From NCBI GenBank assembly GCA_943371005.1, contig CALRTB020000009.1, positions 67,389 to 131,388 on the forward strand: DNA of 64,000 nucleotides, in the 5' to 3' direction. A program made the position numbers and the translations under genes. The DNA comes from MRBY01 sp943371005 (GTDB taxonomy: Bacteria; Cyanobacteriota; Cyanobacteriia; Cyanobacteriales; MRBY01). Numbering within the stretch: the first letter of the stretch is position 1; each line of letters opens with the position of its first letter. Positions 26,156 to 33,127 of the stretch are shown here, piece by piece. Below the pieces are notes generated by a model that did no database searches, was not told the origin of the DNA, and saw only the letters and a list, made by a program, of their open reading frames with translations.

Positions 26156-26416
26156 GGCTTTTGTCCTTAAATTTTGTTTGTTTATGGCTTGGCTTACGGT
26201 ACTCACCATCGCTCTTTGCATGATGCGTTCCAGTTTTTTTAGGGGCAATGGCTAAAACAGACAGCCAATAATAGTTAATAGTGGCTCCCCAGGTAGACTG
26301 ATGCAGTTTCTGAAAATCCTAGGTCGTTGCCTCCATTCTCGATGGATTCGCTAAAAATCAAGGTCGCAGTTAAGTTAAATTAAGTCTTAACGTGATGAAT
26401 TTTTTTGGTGAATGCG

Positions 26417-26704
26417 ATGTCTTGGTTAGCTGTGACCAGTTTGGGCCTTAATCTGCTGTTGGGTGCGATGACGCTATTTTTCATTTTCCGCATTGTGCTC
26501 ACTTGGTATCCCCAGGCGGAGTTAACGAAACTGCCCTTTAGCTTGGTGGTGTTGCCGACGGAACCGCTTTTGGCCCCGACCAGAAAGCTGGTACCGCCCC
26601 TAGGAGGCATTGATATTTCTCCGGTGATTTGGGTCGGGATCGTCACCCTCCTGCGGGAAGTACTGCTGGGTCAGCAGGGTCTGTTGGTGATGCTGTTGCG
26701 CTAA
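26417..26704 (+). CDS. YggT/Ycf19-family membrane protein
   Basis: This 95-residue protein starts at the ATG at 26417 (MSWLAVTSLG); in-frame TTG and GTG codons just upstream are less likely. It has an N-terminal membrane helix and the family core RIVLTWYPQAEL, LVVLPTEPLLAPTRKLVPPLGGIDISPV, and a second helix (VIWVGIVTLLREVLL). Ycf19/YggT proteins are linked to plastid and cyanobacterial cell division, membrane organisation, or osmotic stress. The specific role here is not known. Confidence 0.85.
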   Translation: MSWLAVTSLGLNLLLGAMTLFFIFRIVLTWYPQAELTKLPFSLVVLPTEPLLAPTRKLVPPLGGIDISPVIWVGIVTLLREVLLGQQGLLVMLLR

Positions 26705-26801
26705 AGAAACTGGCAAATTGTAGGGATTAGGCCGTTGGAACCCCAGGCTTTTGATCCGCGTCTAACGGGATAACATTGGCAATAAGTGAAGAATATTTGA
26801 T

Positions 26802-27281
26802 ATGTGGCGACGGTGTTTATTGGCTTTGACAGGGGCTTGGGGTATGGGACTGGCGATCGCCCCGGTGATGGCCCAACCGTTACCAAAGCAAGCCATCTTT
26901 GAAAATCTCCAGTTGCGACCGAATTTTGTTCCCAATCCCCAAATATTGCGGGGGGTTAGTGGTGGCAGCGAGCAGGCCGCAGAGTTTTTGAATATTGAAG
27001 ATACCCCCACAGGGCCTTGTGTTGGGTTTATCGACAACCATGCGGATCATCGCCTCAGCTTGATGACGTTTTTTAATGATTTAAAACTGAGCGTTGAAAG
27101 TTCAGGGGATACGGTGCTCGTGGTCAAAGGCCCCGGTGGGGTATGGTGCAATGATGATGCGGTGGGTCAAAATCCGGCGATTCGCGGCGAATGGCAAAAA
27201 GGACAGTACCAGGTTTGGGTCGGCTCCCGGGGGCAACGGCAATATTACCCTTATATTTTAGAAATTCACCATCGGAAGTAA
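26802..27281 (+). CDS. secreted hypothetical protein
   Basis: This 159-residue exported protein has the signal peptide MWRRCLLALTGAWGMGLAIAPVMAQ. The mature part holds two cysteines (GPCVGFID, VWCNDD) that may form a disulfide. It has a pattern of short beta strands (LSLMTFFNDLKLSVESSGDTVLVVKGP, YQVWVGSRG) that suggests a compact beta-sandwich. I do not recognise a named family with certainty. It precedes hom by about 75 bases on the same strand. Confidence 0.7.
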   Translation: MWRRCLLALTGAWGMGLAIAPVMAQPLPKQAIFENLQLRPNFVPNPQILRGVSGGSEQAAEFLNIEDTPTGPCVGFIDNHADHRLSLMTFFNDLKLSVESSGDTVLVVKGPGGVWCNDDAVGQNPAIRGEWQKGQYQVWVGSRGQRQYYPYILEIHHRK

Positions 27282-27357
27282 TTGATCCCGGAGTTTGGAG
27301 ATCAGGTAATGGGGGATAATGGAAACATTATCTTGATGTTGCACTAGAGAAAACATT

Positions 27358-28653
27358 GTGGCTATCGGAATTGGTTTACTTGGCTTAGGAACGGTTGGCA
27401 CTGGCACCGCAGAAATTTTGCTGTCGCCCCAGGGCCGCCACCCGCTGTTGGGGGAAGTGGTTTTGAAACGGGCAGGGGTACGCTCCCTAGATAAGCCCCG
27501 AAACATTGATTTACCAGCGGGTTGCCTAACCACTGATCTGGAGGCCATCGTCAAAGATCCAGAGATTCAGGTGGTGGTTGAGTTGTTGGGGGGTCTGGAG
27601 CCAGCGCGCACCTTAATCCTGGCGGCGATCGCCAATGGGAAACATGTGGTCACAGCCAACAAAGCAGTCATTGCCAAGTACGGCGAAGAAATTTATACAG
27701 CGGCCAACGAAGCAGGGGTTTATGTGCTCCTAGAGGCGGCGGTGGGCGGTGGTATTCCGATCATCAAACCTCTTAAGCAATCCCTCGGTGTCAATCGCAT
27801 TACCCGCGTCATTGGCATTATCAATGGCACCACAAACTACATCCTTACCCAAATGACCCAGCACGGGGCAGATTTTGGGGAAGTGCTGGCCGAGGCCCAA
27901 AAACTGGGTTATGCCGAAGCGGATCCCAGCGCCGATGTAGATGGGGGCGACGCAGCGGACAAAATTGCCATTCTCGCTTCCTTGGCCTTTGGGGGACGTA
28001 TCCGACGGGATAGCGTTTACTGTGAGGGGATTCGCTCCATTAGTGCGGCAGATATTAGTTTTGCGAAAAAGCTCGGCTTTGTGATCAAATTATTGGCGAT
28101 CGCCGAACGGCCCGACCTCGAAGAAGATGCCTTGCAATTGCGGGTTCACCCAACTTTGGTGCCGGAAGATCATCCCATCGCCAGTGTGAATGGCGTCTTT
28201 AATGCGATCCTCGTGGAAGGGGAACCCCTCGGCCAAGTCATGTTCTATGGCCCTGGGGCTGGGGCTGGGGCAACGGCTAGTGCAGTGGTTTCTGACATTG
28301 TCCATGTGGTGGGTCTGTTGCATTCTGACCAAGTGGTGCAGAAGCTCAACCCGCTCCTGGGCTGCACCCACGAGCATTACAGCAAAATTTTGCCCATCGA
28401 TACCCTAAAAACGCGTTTCTATGCACGCTTCTTGTCGCGGGATTTACCCGGTGTGATCGGCGACCTGGGGACTTGCTTTGGGCAGCACCAAGTAAGCCTG
28501 GAATCGGTCGTACAGATTGGTCTCCAGGATGATTGCGCCGAGATTGTCGTCGTGACCCATGATGTCCATGAGGCAAACTTCCGGGAAGCCCTGCGGGAAA
28601 TTGAAGGCCTAGAGGCGATCAAGGAAGTACCCAGTATTCTCCGCGTCCTCTAG
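27358..28653 (+). CDS. hom: homoserine dehydrogenase
   Basis: This NAD(P)H-dependent enzyme reduces aspartate semialdehyde to homoserine for threonine, methionine and isoleucine synthesis. The 431-residue frame begins with GTG at 27358. Domains: N-terminal Rossmann (GLLGLGTVGTGTAEIL), the catalytic/dimerisation region (NGTTNYILTQM, GYAEADPSADVDGGDAADK), and a C-terminal ACT-like regulatory domain (about 350-431, RFLSRDLPGVIGDLG). The ACT domain suggests feedback control by threonine. A strong terminator follows at 28681. Confidence 0.96.
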   Translation: MAIGIGLLGLGTVGTGTAEILLSPQGRHPLLGEVVLKRAGVRSLDKPRNIDLPAGCLTTDLEAIVKDPEIQVVVELLGGLEPARTLILAAIANGKHVVTANKAVIAKYGEEIYTAANEAGVYVLLEAAVGGGIPIIKPLKQSLGVNRITRVIGIINGTTNYILTQMTQHGADFGEVLAEAQKLGYAEADPSADVDGGDAADKIAILASLAFGGRIRRDSVYCEGIRSISAADISFAKKLGFVIKLLAIAERPDLEEDALQLRVHPTLVPEDHPIASVNGVFNAILVEGEPLGQVMFYGPGAGAGATASAVVSDIVHVVGLLHSDQVVQKLNPLLGCTHEHYSKILPIDTLKTRFYARFLSRDLPGVIGDLGTCFGQHQVSLESVVQIGLQDDCAEIVVVTHDVHEANFREALREIEGLEAIKEVPSILRVL

Positions 28654-28680
28654 TAATCGCCCAACTTCATAATTAAAGAT

Positions 28681-28706
28681 CCTCCATATTTCTGGGGGGT
28701 TTTTTT
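28681..28706 (+). terminator. rho-independent terminator of hom
   Basis: CCTCC (28681-28685) pairs with GGGGG (28694-28698, one T-G pair) around the loop ATATTTCT. A seven-T run follows. It sits about 28 bases after the hom stop codon. Confidence 0.75.
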
Positions 28707-28768
28707 GCGTATTACTCAATGCAGCGATCGCCTCTCAGCACTAACCCAAAAGGCGATCGCCACCGAAC

Positions 28769-29287
28769 TTAAAGAAATTGACAAAGAAATTCGTTTAGTT
28801 CATCTTTTCCGGCCTGGGTGATGATGTTGTATAGCACTTCTTGGCTTTGGTCTGGAGTAAAAAATCGATAAAAACGGCTATCGGTATCCACGCGGCGGAC
28901 ATAAATTAGGGGAATACCCGCCGATTGGAGTAGTTGGGATTTTAGGCGATCGCGGATCTGGGCTTCGTGGGTGTCATGCCAGTGGGATTGGCACTCGATT
29001 ACCAATTTTGCTTTGCGACTTACATCGATTCCCTTTTCCAGTAAGGCGATATCAACTCTAGAGTTTGCCCAAAACTTGAATAAATCTGTTGGCAAGTAGG
29101 GTACATCATTGGGACGAGCACAGATAACTCCTAGAGGAATCTGCCCCCAGCATCGATAGCGATCGCCAAGCAACATTTCAATCAGTTCGAGAATAAAGGC
29201 TTCGTAATCATTGATGATTTCACCATTCTGAAAGTTGATGTTGTGGGCAGAGGTCACGAAAGCATCGGTATTCGGTAATACGTTCAT
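28769..29287 (-). CDS. DUF2726-like PD-(D/E)xK nuclease-fold protein
   Basis: This 172-residue protein has a stretch resembling DUF2726/nuclease-related domains. RVDIALLEKGIDVSRK is followed by AKLVIECQSHW, then a helix and AGIPLIYVRRVD. That gives a possible D...ExQ active site, with Gln in place of the usual Lys. It is the second of two genes read leftward away from the retron region and contains HIP1 sites. Function is unknown; a DNA repair or restriction-type nuclease is one possibility. The family assignment is by eye only. Confidence 0.6.
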   Translation of the reverse strand: MNVLPNTDAFVTSAHNINFQNGEIINDYEAFILELIEMLLGDRYRCWGQIPLGVICARPNDVPYLPTDLFKFWANSRVDIALLEKGIDVSRKAKLVIECQSHWHDTHEAQIRDRLKSQLLQSAGIPLIYVRRVDTDSRFYRFFTPDQSQEVLYNIITQAGKDELNEFLCQFL

Positions 29288-29321
29288 GGGAAATTTCCTA
29301 AAAAATGTTAATGGGTAGTGT

Positions 29322-29573
29322 TTAGCGGTATTGGACGATCATCCAGAGGAAGCTTTTTTTGCCTTTGCCGACGTAGCGGGCTTCCATATCGTCCTTGCGG
29401 TAAATGGTCTGACCTCGGCGTTTTGCTTGGCAGAGGGTCGATTCTCCGACATCAAGCATGGCGGCAGCACGTTTTGTTGGAACTTGTAGCTTAATTACGT
29501 ACAATTCTGGCTTCTTTTTACGTACCCAAGAAGCTTGCGACACAGCAAAAAGATTTGTTTGCTCAAAAGGCAT
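29322..29573 (-). CDS. small putative DNA-binding protein
   Basis: This is an 83-residue basic protein. The stretch KRAAAMLDVGESTLCQAKRRGQTI resembles an excisionase- or MerR-like helix-turn-helix. The C-terminus (KDDMEARYVGKGKKSFLWMIV) is basic and aromatic. It is read leftward, 34 bases before the DUF2726-like gene, so they may form an operon. It is divergent from the retron region. I do not recognise a named family. Confidence 0.5.
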   Translation of the reverse strand: MPFEQTNLFAVSQASWVRKKKPELYVIKLQVPTKRAAAMLDVGESTLCQAKRRGQTIYRKDDMEARYVGKGKKSFLWMIVQYR

Positions 29574-29614
29574 GGCATGATTCCAAAAACAGAATTACGC
29601 AAACAATATCACAA

Positions 29615-29680
29615 GTTCGCTAAAAGCGACAATACTTTGCTGAGGTCGTCTTTTTCAAGTCTGCATTCGCTGTGAGCGAA
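29615..29680. promoter_or_regulatory. pair of similar short inverted repeats in a divergent promoter region
   Basis: TCGCT-aaa-AGCGA (29617-29629) and TTCGCT-gtg-AGCGAA (29666-29680) are two near-identical palindromes with centres about 50 bases apart. They lie between the leftward small gene and the rightward retron RNA. Such pairs often serve as operators. The HTH protein encoded in the retron operon is an obvious candidate ligand, but that is inference. Confidence 0.4.
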
Positions 29681-29708
29681 ATAAAGATTTGATTTGGATA
29701 CTTTTTTT

Positions 29709-29926
29709 TGTATTCATGCTATGATGCGTTTATTGAGCTTAAAGAGAGTCGCATCAATACAGTGGAAGCAATATCTGCTTCCGAGGAGAGGGCAAAAACT
29801 TTACCTCTCTACCTTATTGTCTAAATGAAAAAACTGTGGCACCGCAAAAATAAATATTTGAGCGAACTGCAGCAATTCAACAGATGGCAAAAATCAAAAT
29901 CTGGTTATACACCAGCGCATGATACA
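29709..29926 (+). ncRNA. candidate retron msr-msd RNA
   Basis: The segment TGTATTCATGC (29709-29719) can pair with GCATGATACA (29917-29926), giving ten base pairs with one bulged T. That is the geometry of retron a1/a2 arms. Between them lie clear hairpins: GATGCG/CGCATC (29723-29755), GGAAGCA/TGCTTCC (29764-29782, five-base loop), and GGAGAGG/CCTCTCT (29785-29810, both 7 bp). A weaker AT-rich fold follows around 29881-29906 (CAGAT/ATCTG). Retron RNAs sit directly upstream of their RT operon, as here. The branching G and msd borders cannot be fixed from sequence alone. A TATGAT box at 29720-29725 is a competing reading, which would start transcription inside this unit. Confidence 0.5.
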
Positions 29927-29945
29927 TAGACCTGTTTTTCCTCTA

Positions 29946-29992
29946 GTTTGTTTGAGATGCGCATGCTCACTGTTTAGTGAGTTCAAACAAAC
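29946..29992 (+). other. long hairpin between the candidate retron RNA and the first ORF
   Basis: GTTTGTTTGA (29946-29955) pairs perfectly with TCAAACAAAC (29983-29992). Inside is a CTCAC/GTGAG stem (29966-29981) and a self-complementary ATGCGCAT bulge (29957-29964). The hairpin ends nine bases before the ribosome site of the membrane ORF. It may control translation, terminate or process the leader, or be part of the msd if the retron RNA is longer than proposed. Confidence 0.6.
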
Positions 29993-30013
29993 ATAACTCT
30001 AAGGAGTTTGAAT

Positions 30014-30271
30014 ATGCTCAATGTCAAACAGGGGCAGTCGTCTAAGTCTCAACTTAAAGATTGTCGAAAATATCGACACAAGCCCTTTTTGATGAGACTG
30101 TTAATTTGGTTGACAAGTAGTGGAATATTTCTTGTTAAAATTGCCTGCTTTGTCTCTCAAAAACCTTCTTTCCGATTTAGCGTCAATGGGTTCATTAAAT
30201 TGGATTTCAAAGAGTCTGTTGAATTCACTTCTGTGAACGAAAACAGTGCACCAGAAGGCGACTGCCAATAG
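30014..30271 (+). CDS. small single-pass membrane protein of the retron operon (candidate effector)
   Basis: This 85-residue protein starts at the ATG at 30014, seven bases after a strong AAGGAG. A basic N-terminus (KSQLKDCRKYRHK) precedes one hydrophobic segment (MRLLIWLTSSGIFLVKIACF, about 28-47). The tail is polar and acidic (SVEFTSVNENSAPEGDCQ). The charge pattern predicts N-in, C-out. It is codirectional with the HTH gene and the RT. Membrane proteins are known effectors in some retrons (two-segment type), but this one has a single segment. No family is recognised, and toxicity is inference from context. Confidence 0.6.
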   Translation: MLNVKQGQSSKSQLKDCRKYRHKPFLMRLLIWLTSSGIFLVKIACFVSQKPSFRFSVNGFIKLDFKESVEFTSVNENSAPEGDCQ

Positions 30272-30301
30272 TTCTATGTATATTTTAGTTTGAGGTATAT
30301 A

Positions 30302-30607
30302 ATGTTGCATCGAGCTTTAAAACTAATTCGTATATTCCACGAAATGAATCAAAAAGAATTAGCAGAATTACTGGGGATTTCTCGATCTCATGTCTCAGAA
30401 TTAGAAAGTGGCAAGAAAAAACCTTCATATGATTTATTGGAGAGATATTCAGAAGTTTTTGACGTACCTGTATCTAACCTTATCTTCTTTTCAGAGCATA
30501 TAGAGGATATACAAGAAATTGATTTAAAAAAATTCAAGCATCTCATCGCATCCAAAATTCTTTCAATTATGGAATTTGTGGCGATAAAATCCGGAAAAGT
30601 TGCTTGA
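30302..30607 (+). CDS. Xre-family HTH protein of the retron operon
   Basis: This 101-residue protein starts at the ATG at 30302, with GAGG just upstream. Residues about 5-60 form a typical HTH_3/Cro-CI domain: MNQKELAELLGISRSHVSELESGKKKPSYDLL. The rest is a short helical tail. It lies 30 bases after the membrane ORF and 24 before the RT, so all three genes are likely one operon. Published retron classes include ones with HTH accessory proteins. The possible roles are repressor of the operon or antitoxin-like partner. Confidence 0.85.
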   Translation: MLHRALKLIRIFHEMNQKELAELLGISRSHVSELESGKKKPSYDLLERYSEVFDVPVSNLIFFSEHIEDIQEIDLKKFKHLIASKILSIMEFVAIKSGKVA

Positions 30608-30631
30608 TAATGTACAGTAGTTTAAATTCGA

Positions 30632-31507
30632 ATGTATCCACTCAATCAATCACCATTCTATAAACTCAAATCCACGAAAAAATTACAGAAAATACTCCAA
30701 ATCAGCTCTCAAAAAGAATTTTCAAATATAATCAATAATACTCGTAGATTTTACAAAGTTTACGAACAAGAGACTCGAAGTAAAAAGAGAAGGAACATTG
30801 AAGCTCCTTTTGGAAAATTAAAGATTATTCAAAAAAGAATCTCGAATTTGCTACATAGAATTGAAAAACCTAAGTATCTTATCAGTCCTTGTATTGGCAA
30901 ATCATACATTTACAATGCTTTAATACACGTAAATTCTAATCATTTTTACAAGCTTGATATTAAAAACTACTTCAACTCTGTTAGAGCAAGAAAAGTGTTC
31001 GATTTTTTGCACTATGGCTTTAAGTGTGATAGAGATATTGCCTGGCAACTTACAGAAATAGTGACTTTTGATAATCGTTTACCTACAGGTGCACCTTGCA
31101 GCCCTCTAATTGCATATTACTCTTACGTAAAAATGTGGGATAAAATATATAGTCTTGCACAGGACAAAAACTGTCTTTTTACATTATATGTTGATGATTT
31201 AACTATTTCTGGTAGTCACATTTCTCAAACCTTAAAGAATGAGATAAGGCAAAAAATACAGTCTTTTGGATTAAAATATCATAAAGAAAAATTTGCTGTT
31301 AATAAACCCATTGAGATAACAGGCATTTTGGTTAAAGACAATGAAATTTTTCTTCCAAATCGAAAGCACAAAAAGATAAATGATCTGTACAAAGAACTCT
31401 ATCAAAGTGACACCAGTCAAGAATTTTTGCAAAACAGAATAGTTGGTCATCTTGCAGAAGCTAAAGCTGTCAAAAAATTAGCTTCTCAAGACTTAAATCT
31501 AATCTAG
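30632..31507 (+). CDS. retron-type reverse transcriptase
   Basis: This 291-residue RT has no extra domain. RT motifs: RNIEAPFGKLKIIQKRI, the retron-specific NAxxH (N95-H99, NALIH), the first catalytic Asp D109 in FYKLDIKNYFNSV, RLPTGAPCSPLIAYY, the catalytic box YVDD (186-189), and the ITG variant of the retron VTG motif (229-231). Most retron RTs read YADD, so YVDD is less usual but a known active form. There is no maturase or HNH domain, which argues against a group II intron. No variable/template repeat was seen, which argues against a DGR. It would make msDNA from the upstream RNA and probably acts in phage defence, as retrons do. Codon use is AT-rich, unlike the neighbours. Confidence 0.9.
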   Translation: MYPLNQSPFYKLKSTKKLQKILQISSQKEFSNIINNTRRFYKVYEQETRSKKRRNIEAPFGKLKIIQKRISNLLHRIEKPKYLISPCIGKSYIYNALIHVNSNHFYKLDIKNYFNSVRARKVFDFLHYGFKCDRDIAWQLTEIVTFDNRLPTGAPCSPLIAYYSYVKMWDKIYSLAQDKNCLFTLYVDDLTISGSHISQTLKNEIRQKIQSFGLKYHKEKFAVNKPIEITGILVKDNEIFLPNRKHKKINDLYKELYQSDTSQEFLQNRIVGHLAEAKAVKKLASQDLNLI

Positions 31508-31536
31508 AAAAATAATTCTAAATCGAGATTTACCTT

Positions 31537-32121
31537 CTATTCTTCATACTCTACTGCCAATGTTACATCAGCATAAATATCCGCCACCGCACATTCAAAA
31601 TTGAGACTAGGAATGACCAGCGTATCGTCAACTCCAAAATCTCGATAACCCCATATTTCTCCCGTTTGCCGTTGATAAAGCTCCACATAAATGTGTTCAG
31701 AATCAAGCAAAATATATTCCTCTAGGCTGGGAATTTGTCGATAATATTTCAACTTTTCTTTGCTGTCATAATTTGAAGTGCTTGGCGATAAGACTTCAAC
31801 AATTACTTTCGGATACTGAATCCATTTACGCGCTTTGAGATCTTCAGGATGACAACTTACTACCAGATCCGGATAAAAATAACGCCGATTTGCTTTCCCC
31901 TGCACTTTCACATCAGATACATTTACTCGACAACCTCGTTTTTTCAAATGAGGACGCAGGAGGCTATAAAAATTAAGAGCGATATCATTGTGAGACAACG
32001 TTCCTCCAGCCCTCGCAATAATTTCACCATTGATATATTCATAGCGAAGTTCCTGCTGTTCTTCCCACTGGAGATATTCCGCTGCGGTCATCTTTTCTGG
32101 AAACTTAGGTGTTGCAATCAT
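31537..32121 (-). CDS. Uma2-family (DUF820) endonuclease-fold protein
   Basis: This 194-residue protein starts at the ATG at 32121 (MIATPKFPEKM). Uma2 proteins are abundant in cyanobacteria and have a PD-(D/E)xK fold. Here the core is YPDLVVSC with Asp, followed by KVIVEVLSPSTSNYD with Glu, then KEKLKYYRQIPSLEEYILLD. It is convergent with the retron RT, 29 bases away, and lies within the HIP1-free stretch. Cellular function of the family is not established. A second member occurs at 50096. Confidence 0.88.
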   Translation of the reverse strand: MIATPKFPEKMTAAEYLQWEEQQELRYEYINGEIIARAGGTLSHNDIALNFYSLLRPHLKKRGCRVNVSDVKVQGKANRRYFYPDLVVSCHPEDLKARKWIQYPKVIVEVLSPSTSNYDSKEKLKYYRQIPSLEEYILLDSEHIYVELYQRQTGEIWGYRDFGVDDTLVIPSLNFECAVADIYADVTLAVEYEE

Positions 32122-32162
32122 CGTTATTTTCCTCATTCTAAGCTGAGTCGCCTGGTGAAAAA

Positions 32163-32744
32163 TTAGCGGCCCATCTTTTGTCTCATCTGCCGAATTTGTT
32201 CGTCCATTTCCCATTTTTGGAACTGAGCTTCGAGGGGATCGGTGGCACTATTGTAAGTTTGGCGATCGCCACTGGTGCCACTAAAACTTTCCCAACTGCT
32301 GGTATAAGCATCCTCTACTTTTTGAGACGCTTGCAGTTCGTCCATTTTTTGTTTCACTTCCTGACGTTTTTGCTGGAGCTGCACCAAGAGAGACTGGGCC
32401 TGTTCAATGCGTTTTTTGGTGCCTTGCATCTTGCCCCAGAGTTGGTTCCCCTGGCGGAGGAGGGCCGCTTCCCTGGCTTTAGCCGCACTGGCGAGATCCG
32501 GTCTCCTGCCTGCTTCGGCCTGCTGTACCCGCTGGTGCCAATGTTGGATATCCTGGGCCACCTGGGCGATTTGTTGCTCCACCTGGGTCAGTTGCCGTTG
32601 TAGATCCTGGGTGAGGCGATTGGCTTCTTGTTCTTGTTCCTGGAGTTGCTCGGCGATCGCCTGGAGTTCTAACTGGGGATGCGCCTTGAGAAATTCCTCT
32701 AATCGCGTCTCAAAAAACTGCCCAACTTCGCTAAAAAGACCCAT
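32163..32744 (-). CDS. coiled-coil protein, cyanobacterial conserved type
   Basis: This 193-residue protein begins MGLFSEVGQFFETRLEEFL and continues as a long Gln/Glu/Arg-rich coiled coil (about 25-140). A short C-terminal WEMDEQIRQMRQKMGR segment follows. It has no membrane segment or signal. The pattern recalls small cyanobacterial coiled-coil proteins distantly similar to PspA/Vipp1, but I cannot confirm that. It has HIP1 sites, so the foreign-looking island ends before it. Confidence 0.65.
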   Translation of the reverse strand: MGLFSEVGQFFETRLEEFLKAHPQLELQAIAEQLQEQEQEANRLTQDLQRQLTQVEQQIAQVAQDIQHWHQRVQQAEAGRRPDLASAAKAREAALLRQGNQLWGKMQGTKKRIEQAQSLLVQLQQKRQEVKQKMDELQASQKVEDAYTSSWESFSGTSGDRQTYNSATDPLEAQFQKWEMDEQIRQMRQKMGR

Positions 32745-32824
32745 AATTTCGCCGTTTTCACAATTGCTGACTTTAGGTTAGCTTTTTTTAAGGAGGTCTG
32801 CTACAATCATTTATCGTCACGCCA

Positions 32825-32913
32825 GGAGAGATGGCTGAGTGGTCGAAAGCAGCACATTGCTAATGTGCCGAGTCGTGTACGCGGCTCCGAGGGTTCGAAT
32901 CCCTCTCTCTCCG
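32825..32913 (+). tRNA. trnS-GCU: tRNA-Ser (GCU)
   Basis: An 89-base class II tRNA is visible. The acceptor GGAGAGA pairs with TCTCTCC and the discriminator is G. The D arm is TGGCTGAGTGGTCGAAAGC, the anticodon loop ATTGCTAAT carries GCT, the variable arm is long (CGAGTCGTGTACGCGGCTCCG), and the T arm contains GTTCGAATC. A TACAAT box at 32802-32807 is a likely -10 element. tRNA-Ser genes can host integration, but no attachment repeat was seen near this one. Confidence 0.95.
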
Positions 32914-33127
32914 TACCAAGCTTAACTAAATATATTTCCACTGCTTCCCGCAAACCGCTACGATTGACGGGATTTTTTAGTGTTTGCCCAATCCCTTGGG
33001 CTTTCAGAAGAAATGTGTGGAGTTCTATCGATTTATAAATTCCCCAGGGGCGATCGCTAGAAAATCAAGGGGAATTCGCTATTTATTAAAGACAGATAAC
33101 CCCGCTGTCCGTTGAAGGATTTTTCCC

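Noticed and set aside
30632..31507. Group II intron or DGR reverse transcriptase
   Set aside because: No maturase, DNA-binding or HNH domain is present, and no intron boundary structure was seen. No template/variable repeat pair was found. The NAxxH motif points to a retron.
32825..32913. tRNA-Ser as the attachment site of the retron island
   Set aside because: No copy of the tRNA 3' end was found at the far side of the island, and a host-like gene with HIP1 sites separates them. No integrase gene is present.
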